A stretch of DNA of 35,522 bases from a virus. The stretch is taken from the IMG/VR virus record IMGVR_UViG_3300025853_000293, positions 1-35,522 of that record; one strand, 5' to 3'. Positions 12,957-19,969 of the stretch are shown piece after piece (positions within the stretch are counted from its first letter, which is position 1; each line of letters starts with the position of its first letter). The notes under the pieces were generated by a model. That model saw only the letters and a list, made by a program, of their open reading frames with translations, had not been told where the DNA came from and searched no databases. The position numbers and the translations under genes are program-made.

Positions 12957-13621
12957 ACGTTTTTATTGTTGACACCGAGACCACGGGTCTCAGTCCAGCT
13001 GACTCAAGATGCATTGAAGTTGGCGGAATTTTATTTAGCGTTGATGACCGTGCCGTGCTGGGACAGTGTTCATTCTTGCTGCCTGCTGAGGAAAACCCGG
13101 TTGCACACATTAATGGCATCAGGGCTGAGCTAACGCGCAGACCGCAAGCTGCTCGCAGTGGCATGGAGTATTTCTATGCGATGGAAAAACAGGCTGATTA
13201 TGTGCTTGCGCATAATGCCGATTTCGATAAGCAGTGGTTTGGCCATGGCGCACTGCCGGCTTTAACTAAGCAATGGATTTGCACGATGGAGGACGTTGAC
13301 TGGCCTCGTGTCAGTCGAAGCAGGCCTGCGGTTACCCATCTTGCATTGGCCTATGGCGTGCCTGTTTGGGCAGCGCACCGTGCATTGACAGATTGCATTT
13401 ATTTAGCGCAGGTGATGGAGCGAGAGCCTGAACTGGAGCTGCTGATTGCGAATGCGCTGGAGCCTAAAAAAACCTATATGGCTCTTCTTAGTTACGAAGA
13501 CCGGCAAAAGGCAAAGGATGCTGGGTTTAGGTGGGATGGCGAGCAGCGGCGATGGCTGCGAAAGCTTAGGGATTATCAGGTAAGCGAGCTTGGGTTTGAC
13601 GTGAGGGAGGTGGCGGCATGA
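12953..13621 (+). CDS. DnaQ-like 3'-5' exonuclease with DUF5710-like tail
   Basis: A 222-residue DEDDh exonuclease. Exo I is VDTETTG with D7 and E9; Exo II is LAHNADFDKQW (around N88-D92); Exo III is HRALTDC with H142 and D147. The C-terminal fifty residues (SYEDRQKAKDAGFRWDGEQR, then RWLRK) match the short 'A-K-x-A-G-x-x-W-D ... W' unit called DUF5710, a probable nucleic-acid-binding add-on. It resembles the epsilon subunit fold; here it probably trims DNA ends or proofreads with a host or phage polymerase not seen in the window. Confidence 0.87.
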   Translation: MNVFIVDTETTGLSPADSRCIEVGGILFSVDDRAVLGQCSFLLPAEENPVAHINGIRAELTRRPQAARSGMEYFYAMEKQADYVLAHNADFDKQWFGHGALPALTKQWICTMEDVDWPRVSRSRPAVTHLALAYGVPVWAAHRALTDCIYLAQVMEREPELELLIANALEPKKTYMALLSYEDRQKAKDAGFRWDGEQRRWLRKLRDYQVSELGFDVREVAA

Positions 13622-13752
13622 CACCGTATGGGAAGCAGCGCATGGTCAAGAAGCTGCGCGATGCCTACCAATGCTGTAAGGATTGCGGGCAGGAAGTGTT
13701 GCCTGAGTTGATCGAAGCTTGGCAACCCGAACAGATTGACGAACCCTCGTAG
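13618..13752 (+). CDS. Small zinc-knuckle protein
   Basis: A 44-residue protein overlapping the exonuclease stop by four bases (ATGA). It contains one Cys cluster, YQCCKDCGQE, following a basic helix GKQRMVKKLRDA. With one cluster it could bind zinc as a dimer. Function unknown. The stop codon lies within the hairpin at 13750-13764. Confidence 0.55.
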   Translation: MTPYGKQRMVKKLRDAYQCCKDCGQEVLPELIEAWQPEQIDEPS

Positions 13753-13764
13753 TGGAACCCACTA
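13750..13764 (+). promoter_or_regulatory. Hairpin overlapping a stop codon
   Basis: TAGTGG-AAC-CCACTA is a perfect 6-bp stem with a three-base loop. It begins at the stop codon of the 44-residue gene and lies seven bases before the next ATG (13772). No T run follows, so a translational or RNA-processing role is more likely than termination. Confidence 0.35.
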
Positions 13765-13771
13765 ATCACCC

Positions 13772-14491
13772 ATGACCAACGAAGATTACTCGAAGGTGCC
13801 ACCGCCGCACCTGCTCAAAAAGTTCTCCGAACAAGCACGAGAGGACAGTCAAAAGCGCGGACGCCCTGGTTACTGCAAGACGTTTGCCAAGCTCTGCATC
13901 GACTGGGCGCTGAACTCCAAATCATCTCCTAATAATCTCCAAATTGGGAGTTCCGACATCACGCCACCTCCAGAGTTGGAAAAGCAGTGGTTTGCCGCTT
14001 GGGAGCGCGGTGATAATGAAGAACTTTCTTTCGCAGATTTTGTTATTCCCCGTGCCGCAGCTTGGGGCGCAGACCAAGAGCTAGAGGCGTGCTGTGCGTT
14101 GCTGGATAAGTTCAACGACGGTTTTTGGTGCGAGGAACTCCGCGCCGCCCGCCGCCCCAAGCCGCCGAGCTTGAAAGAGCAGGCACTTGATGCCCTTAAA
14201 GATCTTTCAAATGGAATTGAGACTCCTGATTCGTGGCACGTGATTCAATCTGCGTTGGAGCAGCTCGATGACCAATGGGCATATCAAGAGCACTGGGCGC
14301 AAGAAGATAAGGCAGTGCTTCATCAGGATCCATCGCTGGCAGATCGGGTTGTTATGGCGATCACCCGCGATGGCGAGAAAGCCAGGTGGGATGAAGCTCG
14401 AGCAGCAATGCTTGAAATCGCAAAATGGCTTGAGTGTCGATCTGGTGGCACACGAGCATGCTGGTTACTTGAGCGGGAGGCACAGCGGTGA
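13772..14491 (+). CDS. Conserved phage hypothetical protein
   Basis: A 239-residue acidic, helix-rich protein. The mid-part KQWFAAWERGDNEELSFADF and the segment PPSLKEQALDALKDLSNGIE recall uncharacterised cyanophage/cyanobacterial proteins in which a 'P-S-L-K-x-Q-A-L' helix is followed by an acidic C terminus of W/L/E repeats. No catalytic motif is seen. It ends 15 bases from the convergent HTH gene at 14506. Confidence 0.7.
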   Translation: MTNEDYSKVPPPHLLKKFSEQAREDSQKRGRPGYCKTFAKLCIDWALNSKSSPNNLQIGSSDITPPPELEKQWFAAWERGDNEELSFADFVIPRAAAWGADQELEACCALLDKFNDGFWCEELRAARRPKPPSLKEQALDALKDLSNGIETPDSWHVIQSALEQLDDQWAYQEHWAQEDKAVLHQDPSLADRVVMAITRDGEKARWDEARAAMLEIAKWLECRSGGTRACWLLEREAQR

Positions 14492-14505
14492 TTTGGCGCC
14501 ACGAG

Positions 14506-14709
14506 TCAGATCGCGTCGCTGTGATCCGACTCGTTGCGGGCGTCATTCGACATTGGAGGATTGAGGACCCTGCGCACCCTGCTGTACGGGACTCCCAATG
14601 CTCTAGCAATAGCGGCACCGCTCATGCCACCACGTCGCATGAAATAGATCAGATCGCGATCGAAGGGATCCTGATCAGCCATGTGGCTAGACAATTCGGT
14701 TAAGGGCAT
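14506..14709 (-). CDS. Small HTH regulator, antisense to the operon
   Basis: A 67-residue protein from the ATG at 14709, preceded by AAGG six bases upstream. Residues around RDLIYFMRRGGMSGAAIARA and LGVPYSRVRRVLN form a helix-turn-helix. It is leftward within a rightward operon, and its start diverges from the gene at 14740 across about 30 bases (GGTGATAATGGTACG on the minus strand, containing a GATAAT -10-like box). It is a candidate repressor or antisense regulator of the operon. Longer starts exist at 14736. Confidence 0.6.
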   Translation of the reverse strand: MPLTELSSHMADQDPFDRDLIYFMRRGGMSGAAIARALGVPYSRVRRVLNPPMSNDARNESDHSDAI

Positions 14710-14739
14710 GGTAGCCTTTATTCGTACCATTATCACCTT

Positions 14740-14904
14740 ATGGAACCCAAAGAGCTAAGAGCCCGTCTTTCTCCGATCCGCGATGAGCTGGACGAGATAT
14801 TAGGCGAAATCTACTGGCAAGACGGCATGGCCCAGTGCTTTGCGTGCATACGCACTGCCGTCGAAAACATCAAACTCGCTCGTGACTTTTCGCACCGTGC
14901 TTGA
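14740..14904 (+). CDS. Small helical hypothetical protein
   Basis: A 54-residue protein, MEPKELRARLSPIRDELDEI followed by LGEIYWQDGMAQCFACIRTA. Two amphipathic helices, no recognised motif. It diverges from the HTH gene at 14709. Its 3' end overlaps the RecE-like gene by a few to 65 bases, depending on that gene's start. Confidence 0.5.
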   Translation: MEPKELRARLSPIRDELDEILGEIYWQDGMAQCFACIRTAVENIKLARDFSHRA

Positions 14905-15733
14905 TTACCATTCGCATCCGGCCGTTTCGGCCTCAAAGCTTAAATCAATTATTACCGGAACTCCAAAGGATTACTGGGCAAAGCATGTTGATCCAAATCG
15001 CATGCCGTTTGCTCCAACTGACGCTATGCGTCAGGGAAGCCTTGTTGACTGCCTGATCACTGAGCGCGAAGAGTATTCCAAGCGCTACTTGGTCGCTCCT
15101 CAATGCGATCGTCGCACCAAGGAAGGCAAAGCGATCTGGGCTGATTTCCAGGCTGAGGCTGCCGGTCGTGAGGTGATTACACGCGACTGGGAAGACAACG
15201 CTCTAAGGATCGTTGAAGCGCTTATGCGTGATGCGCATGCTGCGCCATTAATCAGGAATGGCCAGGGTCAAGAGCCGCACTTTTGGTACGACTCCGACAT
15301 GGGCATCGATTGTCGGTATAAGCCAGACATTGAGCACCCTGATCGCGGCATTCTTGTTGACCTTAAAAAGTCAAGGTCCGCAAATCCAAGAATGTTTGCT
15401 GCTCAGTCGTATTCAATGGCTTACGACCTGCAGATGGCGCATTACAGCGCTGGGTTCAAGGATCGCTACGGCAAGCTTCCCGAGCAGGTGATTCTTATTG
15501 CATACGAGTGGCAATGGCCGCATAACATCAGCGTCAACATCCTTAGCCCTGACTTGATCGAGGAGGGCCATAGGCGCCGTGAAGAAGCGATAGTTCAACT
15601 CAAGCAATGCATTGAGAGTGAGCTTTGGCCTTCATGGGGTTCTGTTGAGATGGACCTGCCTCGCTGGGCAAATGCCGACGATCCAGCTAATGCAACCGGT
15701 GCTGATGATCTTGAACTGGAGGGCCTGGAATGA
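14882..15733 (+). CDS. RecE/DUF3799-like PD-(D/E)XK exonuclease
   Basis: A protein of about 283 residues in the DUF3799/RecE-type exonuclease family. Signatures are the start YHSHPAVSASKLKSIITGTP with HYW-like DYWAKH, AMRQGSLVDCLITE, PHFWYDSDMGIDCRYKPDIE, VDLKKSRSAN (the D...[DE]xK core) and YDLQMAHYSAGF (the Q-x-x-x-Y motif). Such enzymes degrade DNA 5' to 3' for single-strand annealing recombination. The start is uncertain: GTG at 14882 or 14897, or a TTG at 14840; none has a clear ribosome site. The stop overlaps the next ATG (15730). Confidence 0.85.
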   Translation: MTFRTVLDYHSHPAVSASKLKSIITGTPKDYWAKHVDPNRMPFAPTDAMRQGSLVDCLITEREEYSKRYLVAPQCDRRTKEGKAIWADFQAEAAGREVITRDWEDNALRIVEALMRDAHAAPLIRNGQGQEPHFWYDSDMGIDCRYKPDIEHPDRGILVDLKKSRSANPRMFAAQSYSMAYDLQMAHYSAGFKDRYGKLPEQVILIAYEWQWPHNISVNILSPDLIEEGHRRREEAIVQLKQCIESELWPSWGSVEMDLPRWANADDPANATGADDLELEGLE

Positions 15734-16494
15734 ATACGCCAGCCCCTCAAGACTTGATTGTCGTTTGGTTTTCATGCGGCGCCGCAAGTGCTGTTGCTGC
15801 GAAAAAAACAATTGAGAAATTTGGCGGTAGCAACGAAATCAAAATAGTTAACAATCCGGTCGCAGAAGAAGATGCAGACAACCGTCGCTTCCTTAAAGAT
15901 GTAGAAATTTGGCTTGGCCGCAAAATTGAAATTGCGACAAATTCCAAGTATCCATCTTGTTCTGCAGTTGAAGTTTGGAAAGACCGAAAGTTTATGTCTA
16001 GCCCGCAAGGGGCGCCTTGCACTATGGAATTAAAAAAACATGCAAGACAGCAGTGGGAGGCTAATAATAAGCCTGACTGGCATGTTCTTGGTTTTACCTA
16101 TGACGAAATCAATCGCTATGAGCGCTTTGTTTTGACAGAGCGACCCAACACACTGCCAGTACTTATTGATCAAAAAATAAGCAAGCAAAGATGCTTTGAA
16201 ATTCTTGCTGCAGCGGACATAGAGCTGCCTCGCGTTTATCGACTTGGCTATCCAAATGCGAACTGCATTGGCTGCGTAAAAGCTAATTCGCCAACGTACT
16301 GGAATCATGTGCGTAAGCATCATCCTGATGTTTTTGAGGCGAGAGCAGCGCAGTCACGAGAAATTGGCGCAAAACTTGCTCGTGTTAACAACAAGCGTAT
16401 TTTTTTAGACGAACTTCACCCGCGCCAGAAAGGCAGACCCATGAAGCAATTTAGCCTTGACTGCGGAATCTTTTGCGAGGAGAATTTTTCATGA
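15730..16494 (+). CDS. PP-loop ATPase, PAPS-reductase-like
   Basis: A 254-residue adenine-nucleotide alpha-hydrolase-type protein. The PP-loop is WFSCGAASAVAAKK (SCGAAS at 15-20). Other marks are DADNRRFLKDVEIWLGRKIE, GAPCTMELKK, LGFTYDEINRYERF, and Cys clusters NCIGCVKAN and DCGIFCEE that could hold a metal or iron-sulfur cluster. Phage members are usually labelled PAPS-reductase family, but sulfate reduction is unlikely; nucleotide or DNA modification is conceivable. GGAGGG six bases before the ATG supports this start, which overlaps the previous stop. No partner modification genes (dnd-like or preQ0) are visible. Confidence 0.8.
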   Translation: MNTPAPQDLIVVWFSCGAASAVAAKKTIEKFGGSNEIKIVNNPVAEEDADNRRFLKDVEIWLGRKIEIATNSKYPSCSAVEVWKDRKFMSSPQGAPCTMELKKHARQQWEANNKPDWHVLGFTYDEINRYERFVLTERPNTLPVLIDQKISKQRCFEILAAADIELPRVYRLGYPNANCIGCVKANSPTYWNHVRKHHPDVFEARAAQSREIGAKLARVNNKRIFLDELHPRQKGRPMKQFSLDCGIFCEENFS

Positions 16495-17039
16495 ATTTCG
16501 ATGAGCTGTATCCCGGCCGTTTCTTGAAGGCTGGCTTGATCCCAAACGGTAAAGCGAATTACACGATCACTTCTGTCGCGAAAGAGCAGATCGAAGGTGA
16601 GCGTGGACTCGAAGATAAGGTTGTCGTGACTTTTTCCGAGACCGCTTTACAGCTCGTTTTGCCGAAAGTGAATGCAGTCGCAATTCGGGCAATGTTCGGT
16701 AGCGACGTGCAAGCCTGGATCGGCAAGCGGGTGACGCTGTATGCGACGACTGACATCATGCCGTTTCCAAAACGGCGTAATGAACCGTGTATTCGCGTGT
16801 TCGGCAGCCCTGATATCAGGGAAGAGGTGATCTGCGAGTGGCAGCCACCGAAGCGCCGAAAGTTGATTCAAAAGCTTCAGCCAACTGGTTACTTCACTGC
16901 TGCTTTGAATTCAATCAAGCAGGGCACTGCCGAGCAAATGCCGGCCATGCGGAACCGAGTTGAGCAGCTGCTTTCGCAAGGTGAATTAAAGCCCGAAGAA
17001 GCAGCCCAATTGGTTGCAGCAATTGAAGCGAAAGTGTAA
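16491..17039 (+). CDS. Conserved phage protein of recombination block
   Basis: A 182-residue protein starting with ATG at 16491, eight bases after GAGGAGA. The pattern ELYPGRFLKAGLIPNGKANY, KVVVTFSETALQLVLPKVNA, MFGSDVQAWIGKRVTLYAT and CIRVFGSP is a recurring family in siphoviruses next to RecE/Erf-type recombination genes ('LFPS-x-LKA-x-DL ... T-N-A-x-x-I ... W-x-G-K-x-I-T-L'). The beta-rich layout suggests an OB-like or DNA-binding protein; the role is not established. A C-terminal helical region (EQLLSQGELKPEEAAQLVAA) follows. Confidence 0.78.
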   Translation: MNFDELYPGRFLKAGLIPNGKANYTITSVAKEQIEGERGLEDKVVVTFSETALQLVLPKVNAVAIRAMFGSDVQAWIGKRVTLYATTDIMPFPKRRNEPCIRVFGSPDIREEVICEWQPPKRRKLIQKLQPTGYFTAALNSIKQGTAEQMPAMRNRVEQLLSQGELKPEEAAQLVAAIEAKV

Positions 17040-17070
17040 CCTCTTTATCGAGATCACTTCGCGATCACTT

Positions 17071-17412
17071 ATGGCCGAGTTTGAAAAAATCACTGTTGAT
17101 GAAGCGCGTCAGCGTATCAGTCGTCGCAGTAAGACCAGCCCATTGCGAGATGAAATCCTCAAGATGCATGCTGGTGATGCAATCTCGGTTTCGTTTTACA
17201 ATGCAGAAACGGGCGACGGGTATAAGCCGACTACGGTCGCCCAGGTAGTCAGCCAAATGTCTAAGGGCAATGCTGACGTTCGTTATTCAATGCGCAAAAA
17301 CGCAGACGGCAATGGCTGCTACGTGATGTGCATTGAAAAAACCCCTGAGGATGCATTGCGTCCGAAGCGTGGTCGGAAACCTAAAACACAAGAACAGGAG
17401 GCAATCTCTTGA
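17071..17412 (+). CDS. Hypothetical protein with basic tail
   Basis: A 113-residue protein from the ATG at 17071. A helical start (DEARQRISRRSKTSPLRDEI) leads to a beta-rich region (SVSFYNAETGDGYKPTTVAQ; RYSMRKNADGNGCYVMCIE), then a Lys/Arg tail LRPKRGRKPKTQEQEAIS that could contact DNA. The upstream region is weak in ribosome-site signal. The stop overlaps the TTG start of the next gene. Function unknown. Confidence 0.65.
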   Translation: MAEFEKITVDEARQRISRRSKTSPLRDEILKMHAGDAISVSFYNAETGDGYKPTTVAQVVSQMSKGNADVRYSMRKNADGNGCYVMCIEKTPEDALRPKRGRKPKTQEQEAIS

Positions 17413-17813
17413 CTTTTAACGCCAGTGGCGCGCTGTTTCAACAAACCGCAGAGCAACTTCAACAGCGACTTGGCGAGCGTTACGACGCTTCCAAGAATTA
17501 CCCAAACTATGACGGCATTTTGAACGTGCCAGCTGATCAGGCATATGCGCTTGCGCAGTACCTGATGAATGCGCAGCCGATTGGCGAGCGAAATGAGATT
17601 CCCATTCGCATCTCTGGCTGGCGCAAGCAGTCAAATGCTGGCAAACCTTATCTGAGCCTTAGCTTCAAGCCGGATAATCGCGTTCAACAGGCTGCACCTG
17701 CGCCTTCTCCGGCGCCAGCTGCTGCTCCTCCTGTGGTTCAGCAAGCTGCCCAGCAAGTTGCAAACGCCTTTGGTGGAACCGTACTTCCCGGTAACATCGA
17801 AATCCCGTTTTGA
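17409..17813 (+). CDS. SSB-like protein with IPF C-terminal tip
   Basis: A 134-residue protein with a TTG start that is well supported by AGGAGG (17396-17401) seven bases upstream. Residues 60-88 (RNEIPIRISGWRKQSNAGKP followed by YLSLSFKPD) look like the central strands of an OB fold ('G-W-K-x-x-x-x-G-K-P-Y-L-S'). A disordered Pro/Ala linker spans 95-112, and the protein ends NIEIPF. The ordering OB-like core, disordered linker and C-terminal I-P-F is that of bacterial SSB, whose DDDIPF tip recruits partners. The acidic part of the tip is weak (only one Glu). It probably binds single-stranded DNA; identity is inferred from layout. Confidence 0.6.
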   Translation: MTFNASGALFQQTAEQLQQRLGERYDASKNYPNYDGILNVPADQAYALAQYLMNAQPIGERNEIPIRISGWRKQSNAGKPYLSLSFKPDNRVQQAAPAPSPAPAAAPPVVQQAAQQVANAFGGTVLPGNIEIPF

Positions 17814-17820
17814 TGTCAAT

Positions 17821-17847
17821 GGGCGATTAATTTCGCCCTTCTTTTTT
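17821..17847 (+). terminator. Rho-independent terminator inside the early operon
   Basis: GGGCGA-TTAATT-TCGCCC (17821-17838) is a perfect 6-bp stem followed by TTCTTTTTT. It lies seven bases after the SSB-like gene stop and ends eight bases before the next ATG (17855). It probably attenuates transcription between the recombination block and the downstream ThyX/kinase block. Confidence 0.8.
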
Positions 17848-17854
17848 GGAAATC

Positions 17855-18274
17855 ATGGAATTTACCTTCAATAGCAAATCACTTGATCGCCAGGTGTCAT
17901 TGCATGAAATTAATTTACTCAGCTCAGTTGACGCACGAAAGCTTCATGCGGAGCTTGTCATTGCCGTCCAGTCCATGGATGACAAGGTAAGCGAAGCATC
18001 CCTGGCTGCCGCTCAATCAGGCATTCCCGCAGACAAAGACTGGATTCATCGCGTAAAGAAAAAGCGTCGTATTTGCGTTGCATTTGCCACTCAGGTAAAG
18101 CAAGCGATTGATTCCGCCCAGCCAGCCACGCAAGGCGGCTATGCGTCTATTTATCACTCACATTTTGACGCCCTCGTTCGCGAGGAGCTGGGCGCTACCG
18201 TTTACGAGGAAATCAAGAATGAAGCTCGAAATCTGGCCCTTGCAGATCTTCAAGTGCCAGCTCAAGACGCATGA
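17855..18274 (+). CDS. Hypothetical protein
   Basis: A 139-residue largely helical protein starting with ATG at 17855, directly after the terminator. It begins MEFTFNSKSLDRQVSLHEIN, has a basic segment HRVKKKRRICVAFATQVKQA around 67-86, and ends acidic. No catalytic motif is seen. Its 3' end overlaps the antisense small gene at 18213 by 62 bases. Confidence 0.6.
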   Translation: MEFTFNSKSLDRQVSLHEINLLSSVDARKLHAELVIAVQSMDDKVSEASLAAAQSGIPADKDWIHRVKKKRRICVAFATQVKQAIDSAQPATQGGYASIYHSHFDALVREELGATVYEEIKNEARNLALADLQVPAQDA

Positions 18275-18416
18275 TCTCCCATATCGCCTGTTGAAGCATG
18301 TCTTGATACATGACGCATGAGCGATAAAGGCTGGCCTCTCGTTCTGTCATTGAACGTATAGCCAGCTCATGTCTTAGCTCCTGCTCAGGCGAAATGTTGC
18401 TTTTAATCCACTCCAT
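18213..18416 (-). CDS. Small helical protein, antisense
   Basis: A 67-residue protein (MEWIKSNISPEQELRHELAI, then MLQQAIWEIMRLELALED) that is highly helical. It resembles small cyanophage proteins with 'E-L-R-x-E-L ... LQQ-x-[IV]-x-x-A-x-x-[RE]-I-x-x-LE', which supports a real gene over a chance frame. It is leftward, converges on the 17855 gene, and its start is eight bases from the divergent start at 18425. Function unknown. Confidence 0.5.
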   Translation of the reverse strand: MEWIKSNISPEQELRHELAIRSMTEREASLYRSCVMYQDMLQQAIWEIMRLELALEDLQGPDFELHS

Positions 18417-18424
18417 TTTTTGTC

Positions 18425-18637
18425 ATGCATTGGGTCGACGACGAAATCGGCAAGACGCAGCACGGTGAAGGAATTAGCAGAGCGCCTGCCGGTGCGAAAA
18501 CAAAAATGTTCCTTCTAATTATACGTCAACCAAACAATGCACCAATGAAGTTCAGCATTAAAGCAGAATCAAAAACAAAGGCTAAAAAATACGCCGCTGC
18601 GCGTTGGCCTCTCGCAGAAGTTGAGGTGATGAATTGA
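18425..18637 (+). CDS. Small hypothetical protein
   Basis: A 70-residue protein. The C-terminal forty-odd residues (MFLLIIRQPNNAPMKFSIKA, then KTKAKKYAAARWPLAEVEV) form a compact beta-alpha unit, so the true start may be the ATG at 18506, with the first 27 residues not conserved. No ribosome site marks either start. The stop overlaps the TTG of thyX. Confidence 0.5.
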   Translation: MHWVDDEIGKTQHGEGISRAPAGAKTKMFLLIIRQPNNAPMKFSIKAESKTKAKKYAAARWPLAEVEVMN

Positions 18638-19260
18638 CTGCAGTCAGCCTGATCCATTGCACACCTGATGCGGAAAGTCTGATTGTCCGCATGGCTCGGG
18701 TTTCAAATCCAAGCAATCAAGACAATCAAAAAACAGCGCCGAAGCTACTTGCTTACCTGATCAAGCACGCCCATTGGTCGCCATTTGAAATGGCGAGCAT
18801 GTGCGTCCAGATTAAAACGGAACGGGACATTGCTGCTCAAATCCTGAGACATCGCTCATTCAGCTTTCAGGAATTCAGCACTCGTTACGCCAAAACTGAC
18901 ATTGCCGATGCCCCTCATCAGCGATTGCAAGATCAGAAAAATCGGCAAAACAGCATTGATGACCTCGAGCCAGAAATGCAGGGTTACTGGGCAGAGCGCA
19001 CCAGCGATTTGATTGCCCGATCATTCACGATCTATGAGCAAATGCTGGAGGAAGGCATTGCAAAAGAAACTGCAAGGCGAATTCTGCCTCTTTGCACGCC
19101 AACCACTATTTACATGCACGGCACTCTTCGCTCCTGGATCCATTACATCCAGTTGAGGTCAGCAAATGGCACTCAGCTGGAGCACCAAGAAATCGCGCTT
19201 GGATGCCGCCAGATCTTTACTGAACAATTCCCTTCTATTGCCAAAGCATGCTTTGATTAG
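18634..19260 (+). CDS. thyX: FAD-dependent thymidylate synthase ThyX
   Basis: A 208-residue ThyX, which makes dTMP from dUMP using FAD and methylene-tetrahydrofolate. The signature RHRSFSFQEFSTR is at 72-84; family blocks PDAESLIVRMARVSNPSNQ, HWSPFEMASMCVQI, LPLCTPTTIYMHGTLRSWIH and the R-x-x-x-x-A-Q-x-E-type region (LRSANGTQLEHQEIA) are present. Length is usual for the family. The TTG start is supported by GAGG seven bases upstream and by the N-terminal family block, which starts before the first internal ATG. It works with the dNMP kinase (20129) and Dcd (21451) in pyrimidine supply. Confidence 0.95.
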   Translation: MTAVSLIHCTPDAESLIVRMARVSNPSNQDNQKTAPKLLAYLIKHAHWSPFEMASMCVQIKTERDIAAQILRHRSFSFQEFSTRYAKTDIADAPHQRLQDQKNRQNSIDDLEPEMQGYWAERTSDLIARSFTIYEQMLEEGIAKETARRILPLCTPTTIYMHGTLRSWIHYIQLRSANGTQLEHQEIALGCRQIFTEQFPSIAKACFD

Positions 19261-19263
19261 GTT

Positions 19264-19288
19264 GCGCATTCAGATTCACTGAATACGC
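19264..19288 (+). promoter_or_regulatory. Hairpin after thyX
   Basis: GCG-c-ATTCAG-ATTCA-CTGAAT-a-CGC forms a 6-bp stem (19268-19273 with 19279-19284) extended by three more pairs after one mismatch. No T run follows, so it is not an intrinsic terminator. It lies four bases after the thyX stop codon and 15 bases before the next start; RNA processing or protein binding is possible. Confidence 0.35.
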
Positions 19289-19302
19289 TACAAAGGAATC
19301 TT

Positions 19303-19596
19303 TTGAATCCAATTTATTTTATGGGACTTTCCAAGGCTAGTAGGCCCTGTTTTACCTGTAAGCGCCTAACCACTAATCCTATGTACTGCACCAAGTGCTA
19401 CGACCAGACGAGCGCAGGCAAGGCTGAAAAGGCCATGAAGAAATACAAACCAATCCACGGCGGCGGACCCTGTGCGTCATGCTTGCACTGGGTTGGCCAT
19501 TGCGACCTCGGCATACCCGAAGGTGGATCAAACTACGCTCGGGACTGCTCCTTGCTTTTACTTCAAAACGAATTATGCGCTCCCATCCATTCCTGA
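19303..19596 (+). CDS. Cys-rich zinc-binding protein, CDLG-PEG family member
   Basis: A 97-residue protein with a TTG start preceded by AAAGGA at a good spacing (an ATG at 19321 is the alternative). The N-terminal half has two Cys pairs, PCFTCKRL and YCTKCYD, as a zinc ribbon. The C-terminal half has CASCLHWVGHCDLGIPEGGS and ARDCS. That motif (C-x2-C-x-H-W ... C-D-L-G-x-P-E-G ... A-R-D-C-S) recurs in the 101-residue protein at 20668, so they share a domain. Function unknown. Confidence 0.65.
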   Translation: MNPIYFMGLSKASRPCFTCKRLTTNPMYCTKCYDQTSAGKAEKAMKKYKPIHGGGPCASCLHWVGHCDLGIPEGGSNYARDCSLLLLQNELCAPIHS

Positions 19597-19796
19597 ATCC
19601 AATCGAAGCATTTTTGGTTCGCTGGCTCAGCAGGTCACCACGCATTGGAATGGTTGTAATTAAAGAGCACGGCAGCCTTGTTAGCTGGGTAATTCACGAC
19701 CAAACTGACCCGATGATTGAGGATCCTGAAGACTTCCCGGAGCCGCCTTCAATGCAGCTTGAACGGCTTTACCATGCACCTGACGCTCAGCGTTAA
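19575..19796 (+). CDS. Small hypothetical protein
   Basis: A 73-residue protein from the ATG at 19575, overlapping the previous gene by 22 bases. It starts MRSHPFLNPIEAFLVRWLSR, continues IGMVVIKEHGSLVSWVIHD, and ends in an acidic Pro-rich tail. No motif is recognised. The beta-strand with aromatic ends suggests a small folded domain. Confidence 0.5.
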   Translation: MRSHPFLNPIEAFLVRWLSRSPRIGMVVIKEHGSLVSWVIHDQTDPMIEDPEDFPEPPSMQLERLYHAPDAQR

Positions 19797-19801
19797 GTTC
19801 C

Positions 19802-19969
19802 ATGTACCTGCCAAGCGCAGGGGTGAAATCTTTTGGCGTTCATCCAGTCTTTTGGGGAATTGACACTTACTTCAAACCTTGGTTCTTTGATGGAAAAATT
19901 GTCTACTGGGGCATCCCGACCTCTGACCGCAGAGATGCTTTGCGAAGAGCTGAAACCATGGCAAATTGA
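19802..19969 (+). CDS. Small aromatic-rich hypothetical protein
   Basis: A 55-residue protein (MYLPSAGVKSFGVHPVFWGI, then WFFDGKIVYWGIPTSDRRDA). High aromatic content and a natural beta-hairpin pattern argue that it is real. It starts five bases after the previous stop, and its end overlaps the next gene by 35 bases in another frame. Function unknown. Confidence 0.55.
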   Translation: MYLPSAGVKSFGVHPVFWGIDTYFKPWFFDGKIVYWGIPTSDRRDALRRAETMAN

